NCBI GenBank assembly: GCA_964353015.1
Contig: CAYGUA010000026.1
Coordinates: 1-64,000, forward strand
Source of the DNA: JAMZMI01 sp964353015
Lineage (GTDB): Bacteria; Bacteroidota; Bacteroidia; Cytophagales; Cyclobacteriaceae
Direction of reading: 5' to 3'
Length of the DNA stretch: 64,000 nucleotides
Part shown: piece by piece, positions 8,494 through 17,106 of the stretch
How the letters are laid out: every line of letters starts with the position of its first letter
How positions within the stretch are numbered: position 1 is the stretch's first letter
The notes under the pieces: generated by a model
Database searches by the model: none
What the model saw: the letters and a program-made list of their open reading frames with translations, nothing else
Told to the model about the DNA's origin: nothing
Position numbers and translations under genes: made by a program

Positions 8494-8844
8494 ATGCCAT
8501 TTCTAAAAATATCTTCGATCATTTGCGAGGTTCCCGAAGAATCTGACAAAGATGAGATTTACATCAAGTATGGTGAGAAGAAAATTTGGCCTCAGGATAA
8601 AAAATATCTGAAAATTGATTTTGACGAAACTATACCTATTGGATTGAAAATGAATATCAAAGGCCCGTGCATGATCAAGCTGGAACTTTGGGAATACGAT
8701 GTGACTTCAAAAGATGATCATCTCGGCACTTTCCAACTGGATATTCAAAGTCTGGAATCAGGGAAATTTACTGATTTGCTCATCAGAGATGAAAAAGGCG
8801 CAAAAAGAGCCAGCTATTATCTCAACTGGATGATCATGGATTAA
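8494..8844 (+). CDS. Small C2-like hypothetical protein
   Basis: A 116-residue, beta-rich protein without signal peptide. The central segment LELWEYDVTSKDDHLGTFQL resembles the core of C2 domains (an aromatic-x-D-x-D-x(3)-DD-x-LG pattern around calcium loop 3), and the opening with several short strands fits a C2-like sandwich. Whether enough aspartates remain to bind calcium is unclear. The stop codon overlaps the start of the first DUF6090 gene (TAATG at 8842-8846), so the two are co-translated. It could attach to membranes next to the DUF6090 proteins; this is inference. The 262 bp upstream, after the glycosyltransferase, hold no gene that I can see. Confidence 0.6.
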   Translation: MPFLKISSIICEVPEESDKDEIYIKYGEKKIWPQDKKYLKIDFDETIPIGLKMNIKGPCMIKLELWEYDVTSKDDHLGTFQLDIQSLESGKFTDLLIRDEKGAKRASYYLNWMIMD

Positions 8845-9590
8845 TGCTCTTCCTACTCCGCAAAATCCGCAATCAAATGATCAGAGAGCATAAAGTCTGG
8901 AACTACATTCTTTATGCTGCAGGAGAAATCATACTGGTAGTAGTGGGAATTTTAATTGCGATCAGCATAGATGACTGGAGTGATGCGAACAAAAGAAAAG
9001 CCACTGAAAAAAAAATCTTAAAGGAGATCTCAACAAACCTTGATGGCGATTTTGAAGAAATTCAAGATGACATCAACGGGTACAATCAAATCATGAGATC
9101 TGACTCTGCATTGATTGCTCACATTTCTTCTTTGTTTTATTTCAATGACTTACTAGGCTCATACGCTTATGTTGCATTATCCATGAGCCCTCATTTCAAC
9201 GCTAGCAATAGTGGTTACAAACTCCTGGAAAGCAAAGGAATCGATATCATTAGTAATGATTCGCTCCGAGCACATCTTTCTGATTTTTATGAGCGATCTA
9301 TTCCATATTATTTGAAGTATGAACGAGAGCGGCTTAATGCCATGGAAAACATCTTCATCCCATTCACGATGAAGCATTTCTCCATTGGCGATTTCGATGG
9401 ATTCCCACACAAGAAACTTATTCCTTTTAATTATGAAGAACTCCGAAAAAACAAAGAATGGCTATCACATTTACAAACCAGTTCTGACTTTGCTAGAATT
9501 ATGCTAACAAAGTGTAAAAGGCTCGAACACGAAATCATTGAACTCAATCAACATATCAATGGTGAGCTAGATCAGCCTTTCCAAAACTAG
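8844..9590 (+). CDS. DUF6090 family membrane protein, copy 1
   Basis: A 248-residue protein with the DUF6090 signature: a short N-terminal basic segment (LLRKIRNQM), one membrane helix at about residues 22-42 (YAAGEIILVVVGILIAISI) with a GEI-x(7)-GI pattern, the short DDW motif right after it, and then a long, mostly helical soluble domain of about 200 residues. The function of the family is not known. It belongs to a tandem set of four intact copies plus one truncated copy, each starting with a similar anchor but with diverged soluble domains. It is translationally coupled to the C2-like gene through TAATG. Of the four, it has the most typical DUF6090 N-terminus. Confidence 0.82.
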   Translation: MLFLLRKIRNQMIREHKVWNYILYAAGEIILVVVGILIAISIDDWSDANKRKATEKKILKEISTNLDGDFEEIQDDINGYNQIMRSDSALIAHISSLFYFNDLLGSYAYVALSMSPHFNASNSGYKLLESKGIDIISNDSLRAHLSDFYERSIPYYLKYERERLNAMENIFIPFTMKHFSIGDFDGFPHKKLIPFNYEELRKNKEWLSHLQTSSDFARIMLTKCKRLEHEIIELNQHINGELDQPFQN

Positions 9591-9596
9591 AAAAAT

Positions 9597-9677
9597 ATGC
9601 TCCTCCTCCTTCGCAAAATCCGCAATCAAATGAACAGAGAGAATATGGCTAGAATGAAATCAATAACTGGACAATGA
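9597..9677 (+). pseudogene. Truncated DUF6090 copy (26 codons)
   Basis: An ATG at 9597 opens MLLLLRKIRNQMNRENMARM, almost the same as the first residues of copy 1 at 8844, then stops at 9675-9677 after 26 codons. At the nucleotide level the segment CGCAAAATCCGCAATCAAAT is shared with copy 1. The remainder of the gene, including the membrane helix, is missing. Its stop overlaps the start of copy 2 (ATGA at 9674-9677), so ribosomes could still pass from it to the next gene. It is best read as the relic of a deleted tandem copy that now acts, at most, as a short leader. Confidence 0.6.
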
Positions 9678-10405
9678 AACGCCTCCTCACCACCCTCTCC
9701 GAAAAATGGCCAGAATATCTCATAGAGGCCATTGTGATTATAGCCAGTATTTTGGGAGCTTATGCGCTGGATAACTGGAATGAAAATCGCACATCAAAAT
9801 CGAAACAGAAAATTTACATAAAGCATATCCAATCAAATCTTCAGGACGATAAACTCCAGCTTGAACAACTCCTGGTGATTGCAACTGATATCAGAGATCG
9901 CACCGAAACCCTTATTGAAAATTACAAAACCGGGCAATTGGATATAGAACTAGCCACTGGTAGCGCTGGAATTATCGCACTCGAAAAGAATTTCAATGGA
10001 AACCGATCAGGGATAGATGCTTTACTTAATTCAGGACATCTTGATTTATTGCCCACTGAGTTGGGTTTGGGACTTCAACAGTATTACGAACTTTCTGAAA
10101 ATATAATCAAGAGGGAGTCCATGTCTAATTCCTTCATAACTGATTTTTATGAGCCTCATTTTTTTGATAGTTATTCTGAATGTTTTACACAAATAGATGG
10201 GTATAACATTCGAGAAATATACCAGGGAGATAGCCGCCCAGCTTCATTAATCAATGCTGAAAAATTTCTTATGGATCGCAAACTCGAAGCGCATATAGTC
10301 ATTCGTTATGTTCACTCAAAATTAGAAGTAGAACTTTATGAGAGCCAGATAAAAATGAGCGACTCCTTGCAAAATGTAATTCAAAACTACTTATTGAATC
10401 CATGA
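9674..10405 (+). CDS. DUF6090-like membrane protein, copy 2
   Basis: A 243-residue protein. It starts MKRLLTTLSEKWPEYLIEA, with one membrane helix at about residues 17-33 (IVIIASILGAYAL) and the DNWNE motif directly after it. The rest is helical and probably faces one side of the membrane. It differs from copy 1 in having the KWPEY lead-in, which copies 2, 3 and 4 share. The start overlaps the stop of the truncated copy (ATGA), and its end overlaps the start of copy 3 by 4 bp, so the set is one operon. The role is unknown. Confidence 0.78.
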   Translation: MKRLLTTLSEKWPEYLIEAIVIIASILGAYALDNWNENRTSKSKQKIYIKHIQSNLQDDKLQLEQLLVIATDIRDRTETLIENYKTGQLDIELATGSAGIIALEKNFNGNRSGIDALLNSGHLDLLPTELGLGLQQYYELSENIIKRESMSNSFITDFYEPHFFDSYSECFTQIDGYNIREIYQGDSRPASLINAEKFLMDRKLEAHIVIRYVHSKLEVELYESQIKMSDSLQNVIQNYLLNP

Positions 10406-11163
10406 AGCGAATCCTCAAAACATTAAGAAAAAAATGGCCAGAATATGTAATTGAGGCAGTTGTTATTATCGCAAGTATTCTAGGGGCTTATGCTCTTGAT
10501 AATTGGAATGAAGATCGTAAAGAGCGAGCCCTAGAACGAAAATATCTGAAAGCATTGTTGGTGGATTTGGATAGGGATCTAATTAGCCTTGAAAAATTGG
10601 AGAGCAGTCGACAACAAGCCAGTGAAGCTGCCTATAAGCTTTTATCATCTGAAGGTATTGCCCCAACTTATGAAGCCCTCAAAGAATTTAGCGAAGACTG
10701 GATACTTGCACACTTTTGGATTGAATTTGTCCCTAATGACAATACGTTCAAGGAGTTAGCAAATTCTGGTCAATTGTCTCTTTTTGAAAATGATTCTGTG
10801 AAAATAGGATTACTCAATATCGAATCATTGAATGACGAAATCATAACTGCACGCAACCATATGCGGAGGGAGTTTGATATATATCTATATGATGAATTGA
10901 TTAAATATGAAGAATTGCCTTTACTTGACTTTCAGCATATGATCACAAAGAAAAAAATGGATCTTAAGTTTTTTACCTCAATAGATCATTCTAAACTGAT
11001 TCAGGCTGTCTCACAATCAAATGAAATCATTAAAAACCCAACTATCCGCAATGGATGGAGACTTGCTATTCTCAATAGCGCCTTTATTATAGACTTGTAC
11101 AGTCGCATGAGTCAAGAAATTAAAAACACGAAAAAACACATCAAAAAATCGCTCGATTCGTAA
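10402..11163 (+). CDS. DUF6090-like membrane protein, copy 3
   Basis: A 253-residue paralogue whose N-terminal 36 residues are nearly identical in pattern to copy 2 (KKWPEYVIEAVVIIASILG, then AYALDNWNEDR). The soluble part has diverged strongly: only length, helical character and a central hydrophobic segment are kept. This contrast of a conserved anchor and a variable soluble domain is typical of all copies here. It overlaps copy 2 by 4 bp and copy 4 by 1 bp (TAATG at 11161-11165). No enzyme motif can be seen. Confidence 0.78.
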   Translation: MKRILKTLRKKWPEYVIEAVVIIASILGAYALDNWNEDRKERALERKYLKALLVDLDRDLISLEKLESSRQQASEAAYKLLSSEGIAPTYEALKEFSEDWILAHFWIEFVPNDNTFKELANSGQLSLFENDSVKIGLLNIESLNDEIITARNHMRREFDIYLYDELIKYEELPLLDFQHMITKKKMDLKFFTSIDHSKLIQAVSQSNEIIKNPTIRNGWRLAILNSAFIIDLYSRMSQEIKNTKKHIKKSLDS

Positions 11164-11849
11164 TGAAACGCATCCTAACCACTCTTTCTCAAAAATGGCC
11201 AGAATACTTATTAGAGATACTTGTACTCATTATAGGTATTTATGGGGCTTTTACCGTGGATAACTGGAATGAAAGTAGAAAATCAATACAATTTGAATCC
11301 GATATACTGTCTCTGATTGATCAAAATATAAAAACAGACTCCTTATCTCTTGTAAATATTCTCATCGAAAATGAGCGAGCCATAGATGCAATAAACTACC
11401 TTTTGACCTCAGACACGTGGAAAATGTCTGATGATACCATATCCATAAGTCTGGGCGCAATTATGCATTTCGACAGGTTTCGACCTGCCATCAGCGCCTT
11501 TGAAGTGCTAAAATCTAATGGACTAAATAATATCTCAAACCCCCAACTAAGAGTGCAGATTAGCACTTACTATGATGATCAAGTTCATCACATGCTACAA
11601 TCATTGTCTGATATTGAAAATTCATTTAATACGGATCTGTCACCAATGCTTAACAAGGATTTTGAAGATTTCAACTTCAAGGAATATGCAAGACCTTATG
11701 ATCCTAAGGGATTTATAACAAACCGTGAATTCACCAGCTATCTTAGGATTTTCAGAAATAACAGACGTGGGGTTGATGAGCCAGCTAAGAAGGCATTGCT
11801 AAACATTTCTAATATTAGATCACTGATTGCATCTAAATACCCAGATTAA
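11163..11849 (+). CDS. DUF6090-like membrane protein, copy 4
   Basis: A 228-residue protein, the last and shortest of the array. The anchor reads QKWPEYLLEILVLIIGIYG followed by AFTVDNWNES, again a single membrane helix and a short acidic/aromatic motif. The soluble domain is helical, with many Ser, Asn and Asp residues. It is coupled to copy 3 by TAATG. The operon appears to end here; no clear hairpin terminator follows within the next 300 bp. Confidence 0.76.
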   Translation: MKRILTTLSQKWPEYLLEILVLIIGIYGAFTVDNWNESRKSIQFESDILSLIDQNIKTDSLSLVNILIENERAIDAINYLLTSDTWKMSDDTISISLGAIMHFDRFRPAISAFEVLKSNGLNNISNPQLRVQISTYYDDQVHHMLQSLSDIENSFNTDLSPMLNKDFEDFNFKEYARPYDPKGFITNREFTSYLRIFRNNRRGVDEPAKKALLNISNIRSLIASKYPD

Positions 11850-12149
11850 TTAAACTCCTCCTCCAATCCATCTTTCAAAAAAAATGATGTAATATCACAT
11901 AGACGGAGATTTGAACAAAATAAGGCTTTAATCTTCAATTAGTTAATAAAGCTTCTGACAATTGGGTAAAGTCTCTAAAAAACGGAAATAACATATTAGA
12001 AATTGAATTTTATATCAAGTAATATCTTGTCTCATCAAATGCATCTAATGAAATCCAAAACCCACAAGAAGTTGCATCTTTTAAGTTTACTCTTCCATTT
12101 CTAAAAAAGAATTCATAATTTCCTCTCATAAAAAAAGCCTAAACCTATT
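11850..12149. other. 300-bp intergenic region with no recognisable gene
   Basis: AT-rich DNA between the last DUF6090 gene and the protease gene. The longest ATG-initiated frame I found on the plus strand is about 21 codons (from 12040) and has no sign of being real. It should contain the promoter of the protease gene, but I could not find a convincing TTTG / TAnnTTTG pair. No tRNA-like or repeat structure was seen. Confidence 0.6.
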
Positions 12150-13313
12150 ATGAAGAGAATCATCACCGCAATGTGCCTATTTGCAGGTATTTCTGCACTA
12201 GCGCAAAATCCAATCACCAGCATCAATTTCGAACTCTTTGGAGACCATATCATTATTCCTGTGAGTATCGACAATTCCAGACCTTTAGATTTCATTTTTG
12301 ATACAGGATCTGGCCTTACAGTAATAGATAAAACAGTTGCAGTAGAGCTTGGACTTGGAAAAGAGATCAATCTCAATGAAACTAAAAATTCGATGGAGGT
12401 TTTCAAGCACAATGAAATCGAAATCAATGGCTTCCCAATGGAGAAAAACATCAAGGTGTATGCTACAAAACTAGAACATCTTGAAATCAGCCTGGGAAGA
12501 GACATTGATGGTATAGTGGGATACGACTTGATGCATCACCACACAATAAGGATTAATTACGCCAAAAAGACCATAGATATTTTCGAACATGGTAAAGGAC
12601 CTAAATCTGGTGACGAAATATTATTTGATCTAAATATTTCTATCCCAACCATAAATGGTACTGTAGTATTGAATAACGATGAACCACATGATGGTACGTT
12701 TTTCGTAATGACCGGTGCTGGTACATCGCTCGATTTCAACTCACCATATGCCAAAACTTACGATGTGATTAATAAGACAGGAAAGCATTATTCATACTTG
12801 GTGAAGGGAATTGACGACAATGAAACACTTCACTATGAAGGTCATGTATTGTCTTTCTCATTTGGTCAGCAAAAAATTGAGGATATTCCAATTGGGATCA
12901 GCCAGGCGAGTAGTGGAATTCAAGCTCATCCCCATGTCGGAGGAATTATAGGAAACGAAATACTCAGCATGTTCGACATCACCATAGACGTACCGGGCAG
13001 AAGGCTATATCTTGAAAAGAACAATCATTTTGGTGAAGCTTTACCAGTAAATTGTAGTGGTATTGATCTCCAGTTTGCCCACGGTGAACCTAATCTTTTG
13101 ATTCATCGCGTATTTGAAAACAGTCCGGCTTCAGAAGCCGGTATCAAAGTGGATGATCAGCTTATTGCAATTAATGATGAACCAGTTTCGGGTTTGGCTT
13201 TGCCAGATATCAAGAAAATGTTGAGACAAGATGGTGAAACGGTATCCCTTAAAATCAAGCAAGGAAGTGATATAAAAACAGTTTCCTTATCCTTGAGATC
13301 TTTACTAGACTAA
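12150..13313 (+). CDS. Secreted retropepsin-like aspartyl protease with C-terminal PDZ domain
   Basis: A 387-residue exported protein with signal peptide MKRIITAMCLFAGISALAQ. It has a first aspartyl-protease lobe with the active site FDTGSG (D51-T-G-S), a second lobe that in this Bacteroidota family normally carries another DTGA, and a PDZ domain at about residues 305-385 (ENSPASEAGIKVDDQL, INDEPVSG). In the second lobe the expected aspartate is methionine (MTGAGTSLDF, residues 187-196). With only one catalytic Asp per chain, activity would need dimerisation, or the protein may act as a binder. The gene stands alone and ends in a strong hairpin terminator. It would act in the periplasm or outside the cell. 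Confidence 0.82.
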   Translation: MKRIITAMCLFAGISALAQNPITSINFELFGDHIIIPVSIDNSRPLDFIFDTGSGLTVIDKTVAVELGLGKEINLNETKNSMEVFKHNEIEINGFPMEKNIKVYATKLEHLEISLGRDIDGIVGYDLMHHHTIRINYAKKTIDIFEHGKGPKSGDEILFDLNISIPTINGTVVLNNDEPHDGTFFVMTGAGTSLDFNSPYAKTYDVINKTGKHYSYLVKGIDDNETLHYEGHVLSFSFGQQKIEDIPIGISQASSGIQAHPHVGGIIGNEILSMFDITIDVPGRRLYLEKNNHFGEALPVNCSGIDLQFAHGEPNLLIHRVFENSPASEAGIKVDDQLIAINDEPVSGLALPDIKKMLRQDGETVSLKIKQGSDIKTVSLSLRSLLD

Positions 13314-13337
13314 GAGTCAAAAAATATGATATTATAA

Positions 13338-13372
13338 AGGATCAGATCAATTATCATCTGATCCTTTTTTTT
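13338..13372 (+). terminator. Rho-independent terminator after the aspartyl protease gene
   Basis: A perfect 10-bp stem (AGGATCAGAT at 13338-13347 and ATCTGATCCT at 13356-13365) closes an 8-nt loop and is followed by a run of eight T. It terminates the protease transcript. The reverse strand begins with AAAAAAAA before the same stem, so it could also stop nothing useful from the convergent patatin gene unless read through. Confidence 0.9.
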
Positions 13373-13388
13373 ATTCACCACATTCCGA

Positions 13389-15659
13389 TTATTCAGAAAT
13401 AAAATCTTTCACTTTCTCAATGGCTTTTTTGTTATTCGCAAACCGAATATTTTGAATAATATTTTGCTTTTCTCTGGTCGTAAGATGCCAACTTAATGAC
13501 GCTCTCTCCAGCCTTCTCCTATCAACTGCTTTGGATTCTATCAAATAATCCACATCTATATTAGAGTAACTGTTGTATTCAATATCAATTACTTCCAGAG
13601 GTATTTGAAAATTGCGTCTCAAAGCTTCTACTTTCAGGTCGTTATTGATGTCCTGCATATTACCAAGATTGTTATAGACGCTTGCTATTGGATATGTGAG
13701 CCTATCAACTAGCGAAGGATTGGATTGAGGCTCGATCGGTGAAGACTTTCGTGTATCACGAATGGTGACTATACCAACTCCCGAAGTGTTTTCTGTTATC
13801 CATTTCTCAAAGACTGTAATAAAATGTACAGCATCAGAAACACCAAAATTATCCGCAATTCCTGCATCCATTATTTCGACTCTTGGTTCACTTGGCAGAC
13901 TGATTGTGGGAGTTATATATGGAAAAGATGCTGACATCCTTAATGCTGATAAGAAATGCAAATCAGCGGCATCTTGAGCTTCAAATAACTGATTAAAATC
14001 CACCGCCCATACTTTTGGATTGTAGTCATCATTAATAGAATCCAGGCTTACGGTCAGATAGGATACCGGCAAATTTGAAATGTACAACTTTCTACCATCA
14101 TTGGCGATCACCGGAGAAAGAAGCATCGTTGGAATTTCGGCATTCAATTCTGCCTTTTTATAATCTGACCATTTATCCTGAAAAACCCACTTTACATTTT
14201 TGCCTAAGTTTTCCTCGAAAACGTATCCCCTGTCCTTGCCGTGGATTTTCCCTGCAAACTCAACCTCACGTCCCCTGAAAAAGGCGTCGTTAACTAATAG
14301 GCTATAAATCACTGAATTAAGATTGTCCTTTCCAATGTTGATTAGTTGATCTTTGTTGTCGTGCATCTTATCAGCAGGCATTCGTGCGACATCACGAAAA
14401 TATGCTGCCCCAATCATTCCTCCAGATGCTCCTGTTATCAAAAATGTACGGTTCATCAAGGTTCCATCTAAAGCATGATCCAGATTTTGCATGGCATTTA
14501 AAGTCCACAATGATGCTCTTTGCCCACCGCCACTTACGCACAGAAATATGATCTTTGGCTTTTCTTCTGATTGTTTTTGTTTCCATTTTTCCAGCACCGC
14601 TACACCCTTCTGATAATCAGATGCAATTCTGTTAGATTGTGATAATTCGGAAAGATTAGCAAGTGTATAGGCAGCTTTTTCACCATTATAATCCAAGCCA
14701 CGCACTTCATAAATGCCTTTGAGCACTCCGGTTTTAATGAGCATATTCAACAACAAAAAAGCTCCGAATACAAATGAAAACCCCCATGCCTTCAACCAAT
14801 AACTGATTGCACCAATCATCATGACTAAAATTGACATCATCATCAATGTGCTACCAGCTGCGGGAATCTGGAAAAACGTAAACTCCATAAAAGTACCAAG
14901 AACGACTACAAGAAAAATAATACCGATTTCGAGAATGACTGAATTCAGGTGATTTTGATCAAAAACCTTGAGTAAGGCTCGTTTATCATAAAAATCGTTT
15001 AATTCACGACACGATCTTCGCCGAAGTTTCAAATCATAATAAGTATGTACGGTGTATTTATTCCCCTTTACTTCCTTGTATCGACTCATGACCCGTTCTC
15101 TACTTAAACCGGATTTCTTCAGTCGTTTATCAACACTTCCTGTCAAAAATTTGAAAATGTCTTTATTAGTGAATTTGAAATAGATGTAGAAAAAAGCCAT
15201 CGCTATAGTGATGCCAATTAACAAACCAGAAACATTAACAATCAATTGCAAAACCGTGGTAAACTCATTGTTCCATTGGAATCTTACGATCATGACGATA
15301 TAAGTAACCAAAGTGATCAAGGGTAGAATACTATTGTTGACTGAAAATTTTGCGAAAGGCTGCTCCAATACTCCTATGAATTGAAACCGATAGCTATCCA
15401 AAATATAACTTGTGATTTGATAAGCCATGGTGAAGCAACCAAAGCACAATCCGACAATAAAAAAACTTGAAAACCCTACTTTGTTCATGTATTCCGGATC
15501 CAGAAATAAATAAGGAACGCCATAAATCTTCCCAATTCCACCTGTAAACAAGGCAATCACCAAAATCCACATAGCCACTAAAGAAGGATTTCTTTTGATC
15601 TGCACCAACAGCAATTGTATCGGGAACGCGTAAAAAAAACTATTTAATCTTTCGCCCAT
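13389..15659 (-). CDS. Patatin-like phospholipase with N-terminal membrane region
   Basis: A 756-residue protein. Membrane helices lie at about 26-45, 63-85, 110-127, 137-162, 238-262, 268-288 and 292-310. A patatin domain fills the C-terminal half: the oxyanion loop GGGQRA (377-382), the nucleophile elbow GASGG (410-414, Ser412), and the second catalytic residue in MDAGIADN (D598; DAG in place of the usual DGG). Patatins hydrolyse acyl esters of phospholipids or other lipids through a Ser-Asp dyad. Here the catalytic domain is tethered to the inner membrane. It diverges from a monoglyceride-lipase-like gene 67 bp away; both point to lipid turnover. I see no signal peptide. Family assignment is firm, substrate is not. 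Confidence 0.88.
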   Translation of the reverse strand: MGERLNSFFYAFPIQLLLVQIKRNPSLVAMWILVIALFTGGIGKIYGVPYLFLDPEYMNKVGFSSFFIVGLCFGCFTMAYQITSYILDSYRFQFIGVLEQPFAKFSVNNSILPLITLVTYIVMIVRFQWNNEFTTVLQLIVNVSGLLIGITIAMAFFYIYFKFTNKDIFKFLTGSVDKRLKKSGLSRERVMSRYKEVKGNKYTVHTYYDLKLRRRSCRELNDFYDKRALLKVFDQNHLNSVILEIGIIFLVVVLGTFMEFTFFQIPAAGSTLMMMSILVMMIGAISYWLKAWGFSFVFGAFLLLNMLIKTGVLKGIYEVRGLDYNGEKAAYTLANLSELSQSNRIASDYQKGVAVLEKWKQKQSEEKPKIIFLCVSGGGQRASLWTLNAMQNLDHALDGTLMNRTFLITGASGGMIGAAYFRDVARMPADKMHDNKDQLINIGKDNLNSVIYSLLVNDAFFRGREVEFAGKIHGKDRGYVFEENLGKNVKWVFQDKWSDYKKAELNAEIPTMLLSPVIANDGRKLYISNLPVSYLTVSLDSINDDYNPKVWAVDFNQLFEAQDAADLHFLSALRMSASFPYITPTISLPSEPRVEIMDAGIADNFGVSDAVHFITVFEKWITENTSGVGIVTIRDTRKSSPIEPQSNPSLVDRLTYPIASVYNNLGNMQDINNDLKVEALRRNFQIPLEVIDIEYNSYSNIDVDYLIESKAVDRRRLERASLSWHLTTREKQNIIQNIRFANNKKAIEKVKDFISE

Positions 15660-15726
15660 AGCGATTTAAAAATCTATAATCTTGTTATGATAATAATTTA
15701 TATAATTTAGACGCAAACACAATCAG

Positions 15727-16554
15727 ATGGATGTTGAAACAGAATTTATTACCGCAAAAGACGGACTTAAATTGCATGTGAAATCGTGGATCCCAGAAAA
15801 TCCCGTCAAAATATTGTGTATTGTGCATGGTCATGGTGAGCATAGCGGAAGATATGCGCATGTAGCCGCTCATCTCAATCAACACAATATTGCTGTGTTT
15901 GCACTTGATTTGAGAGGACATGGGCTTTCTGCCGGAAAAAGAGGTCATTCTCCTTCCTATGAAATTCTCATGAGAGATATCGAAGAGCTGCTGAAACTGG
16001 CAAGGGAATCTTTCAACGACTTACCGATGTTTCTGATGGGTCATAGTATGGGTGGAAATCTGGTCGCCAACTTTATGATCGAAAATCAATCGAAAGAAAT
16101 ATCTGGCTATATTCTATCCTCTCCCTGGTTTAAACTTGCATTTGATCCTCCAAAAATTAAAATCAAGTTGGGAAAAATAATGACCAAAATTTTACCTTCT
16201 TATTCAGAGCATAATGGATTGGAAATCAAACATATCAGTAAGGATCCAGATGAAGTAAAAAAATATGCTGAAGATCCGCTGGTACATGGGATGATCTCGG
16301 CAGGCCTGTATGATGGGATTACAAGCGGTGCGGAAAGAGCTTTAACTAGCGCTGATAAAATCAAAACCAAAGGGCTTGTTTATCATGGATCTGCCGATCA
16401 GATTATAGATTATCATGCTACCGAATCATTCGCCAAATCCAACAAGCTCATGGAATGGCATTTACTCGAAGGTGTCTATCATGAACCACACAACGATATA
16501 GAAAAGGAATCTATATTAAATATGCTTTCAAGCTGGATTCTCAAAGTCAAATGA
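15727..16554 (+). CDS. Alpha/beta hydrolase, monoacylglycerol-lipase type
   Basis: A 275-residue serine hydrolase without a signal peptide. The oxyanion segment VHGHGEHSGRYAHVA (residues 33-47) and the nucleophile elbow GHSMGG (105-110, Ser107) are those of the Hydrolase_4 / monoacylglycerol lipase group. The catalytic triad is completed by D224 (HGSADQIID) and H252 (VYHEPHND). Such enzymes release fatty acid from monoglycerides or lysophospholipids in the cytoplasm or at the inner membrane. The gene is divergent from the patatin gene and convergent with a small hypothetical gene, 26 bp apart. Confidence 0.9.
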   Translation: MDVETEFITAKDGLKLHVKSWIPENPVKILCIVHGHGEHSGRYAHVAAHLNQHNIAVFALDLRGHGLSAGKRGHSPSYEILMRDIEELLKLARESFNDLPMFLMGHSMGGNLVANFMIENQSKEISGYILSSPWFKLAFDPPKIKIKLGKIMTKILPSYSEHNGLEIKHISKDPDEVKKYAEDPLVHGMISAGLYDGITSGAERALTSADKIKTKGLVYHGSADQIIDYHATESFAKSNKLMEWHLLEGVYHEPHNDIEKESILNMLSSWILKVK

Positions 16555-16580
16555 TTTACAAATCTTGACTTCAAGATAAA

Positions 16581-17015
16581 TCAAGCTGTTATTTCAGAGT
16601 GGAAATCCAGAGAAGATACCAAGTAGCGATTTAGGTTAGATTTTTTTTTACCAAAAAAGTAAATCTCCTTGCTCGGCGCATTAAAATTATCAAGCCTCAA
16701 ATGAAAATAAAATGCATCGAGCTTATGAATAATTCCTCCATGAACATTTGGCTTCTTGTAGAGAAATCCACTTTTTCCGCTTAGTATGAAGTCTTTGGTG
16801 ACACGATTTTGAATAAACAGTAGTACTCCTTCCTTTTGCTCAGACACTACTGCTCTGAAAACCAATTTACCTAAATCAGATTCGAATGAGATTTTAACCA
16901 AAATATTATTCAGCCTTTCAATTTTGATTTCTGTATCAAAAGTTTGATCAGATCCTGAATGGATTAGAGATCCTTTATAGCTTTCTGAGAAATATTTCGC
17001 GTAGTTCGATTCCAT
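16581..17015 (-). CDS. Hypothetical protein, 144 residues
   Basis: I do not recognise this protein. It has no signal peptide or membrane helix. The sequence is rich in alternating hydrophobic and polar residues (for example IKIERLNNILVKISFESD and KLVFRAVVSEQ), which suggests a mostly beta-sheet fold of lipocalin-like or similar barrel size. The start is an ATG at 17015, and a gap of about 90 bp separates its stop-side neighbour, the histidine kinase gene lies downstream of nothing else on this strand. It may share regulation with neither neighbour. Codon use looks the same as in surrounding genes. Confidence 0.65.
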   Translation of the reverse strand: MESNYAKYFSESYKGSLIHSGSDQTFDTEIKIERLNNILVKISFESDLGKLVFRAVVSEQKEGVLLFIQNRVTKDFILSGKSGFLYKKPNVHGGIIHKLDAFYFHLRLDNFNAPSKEIYFFGKKKSNLNRYLVSSLDFHSEITA

Positions 17016-17106
17016 TTGTTGTGGCTAACAAATCAAACTTGCACAGTTTATATTTACCAAAAGAGTAATTAGGATGAGCCGGAATTTTTTACGGGTAAAT
17101 GGGAAA

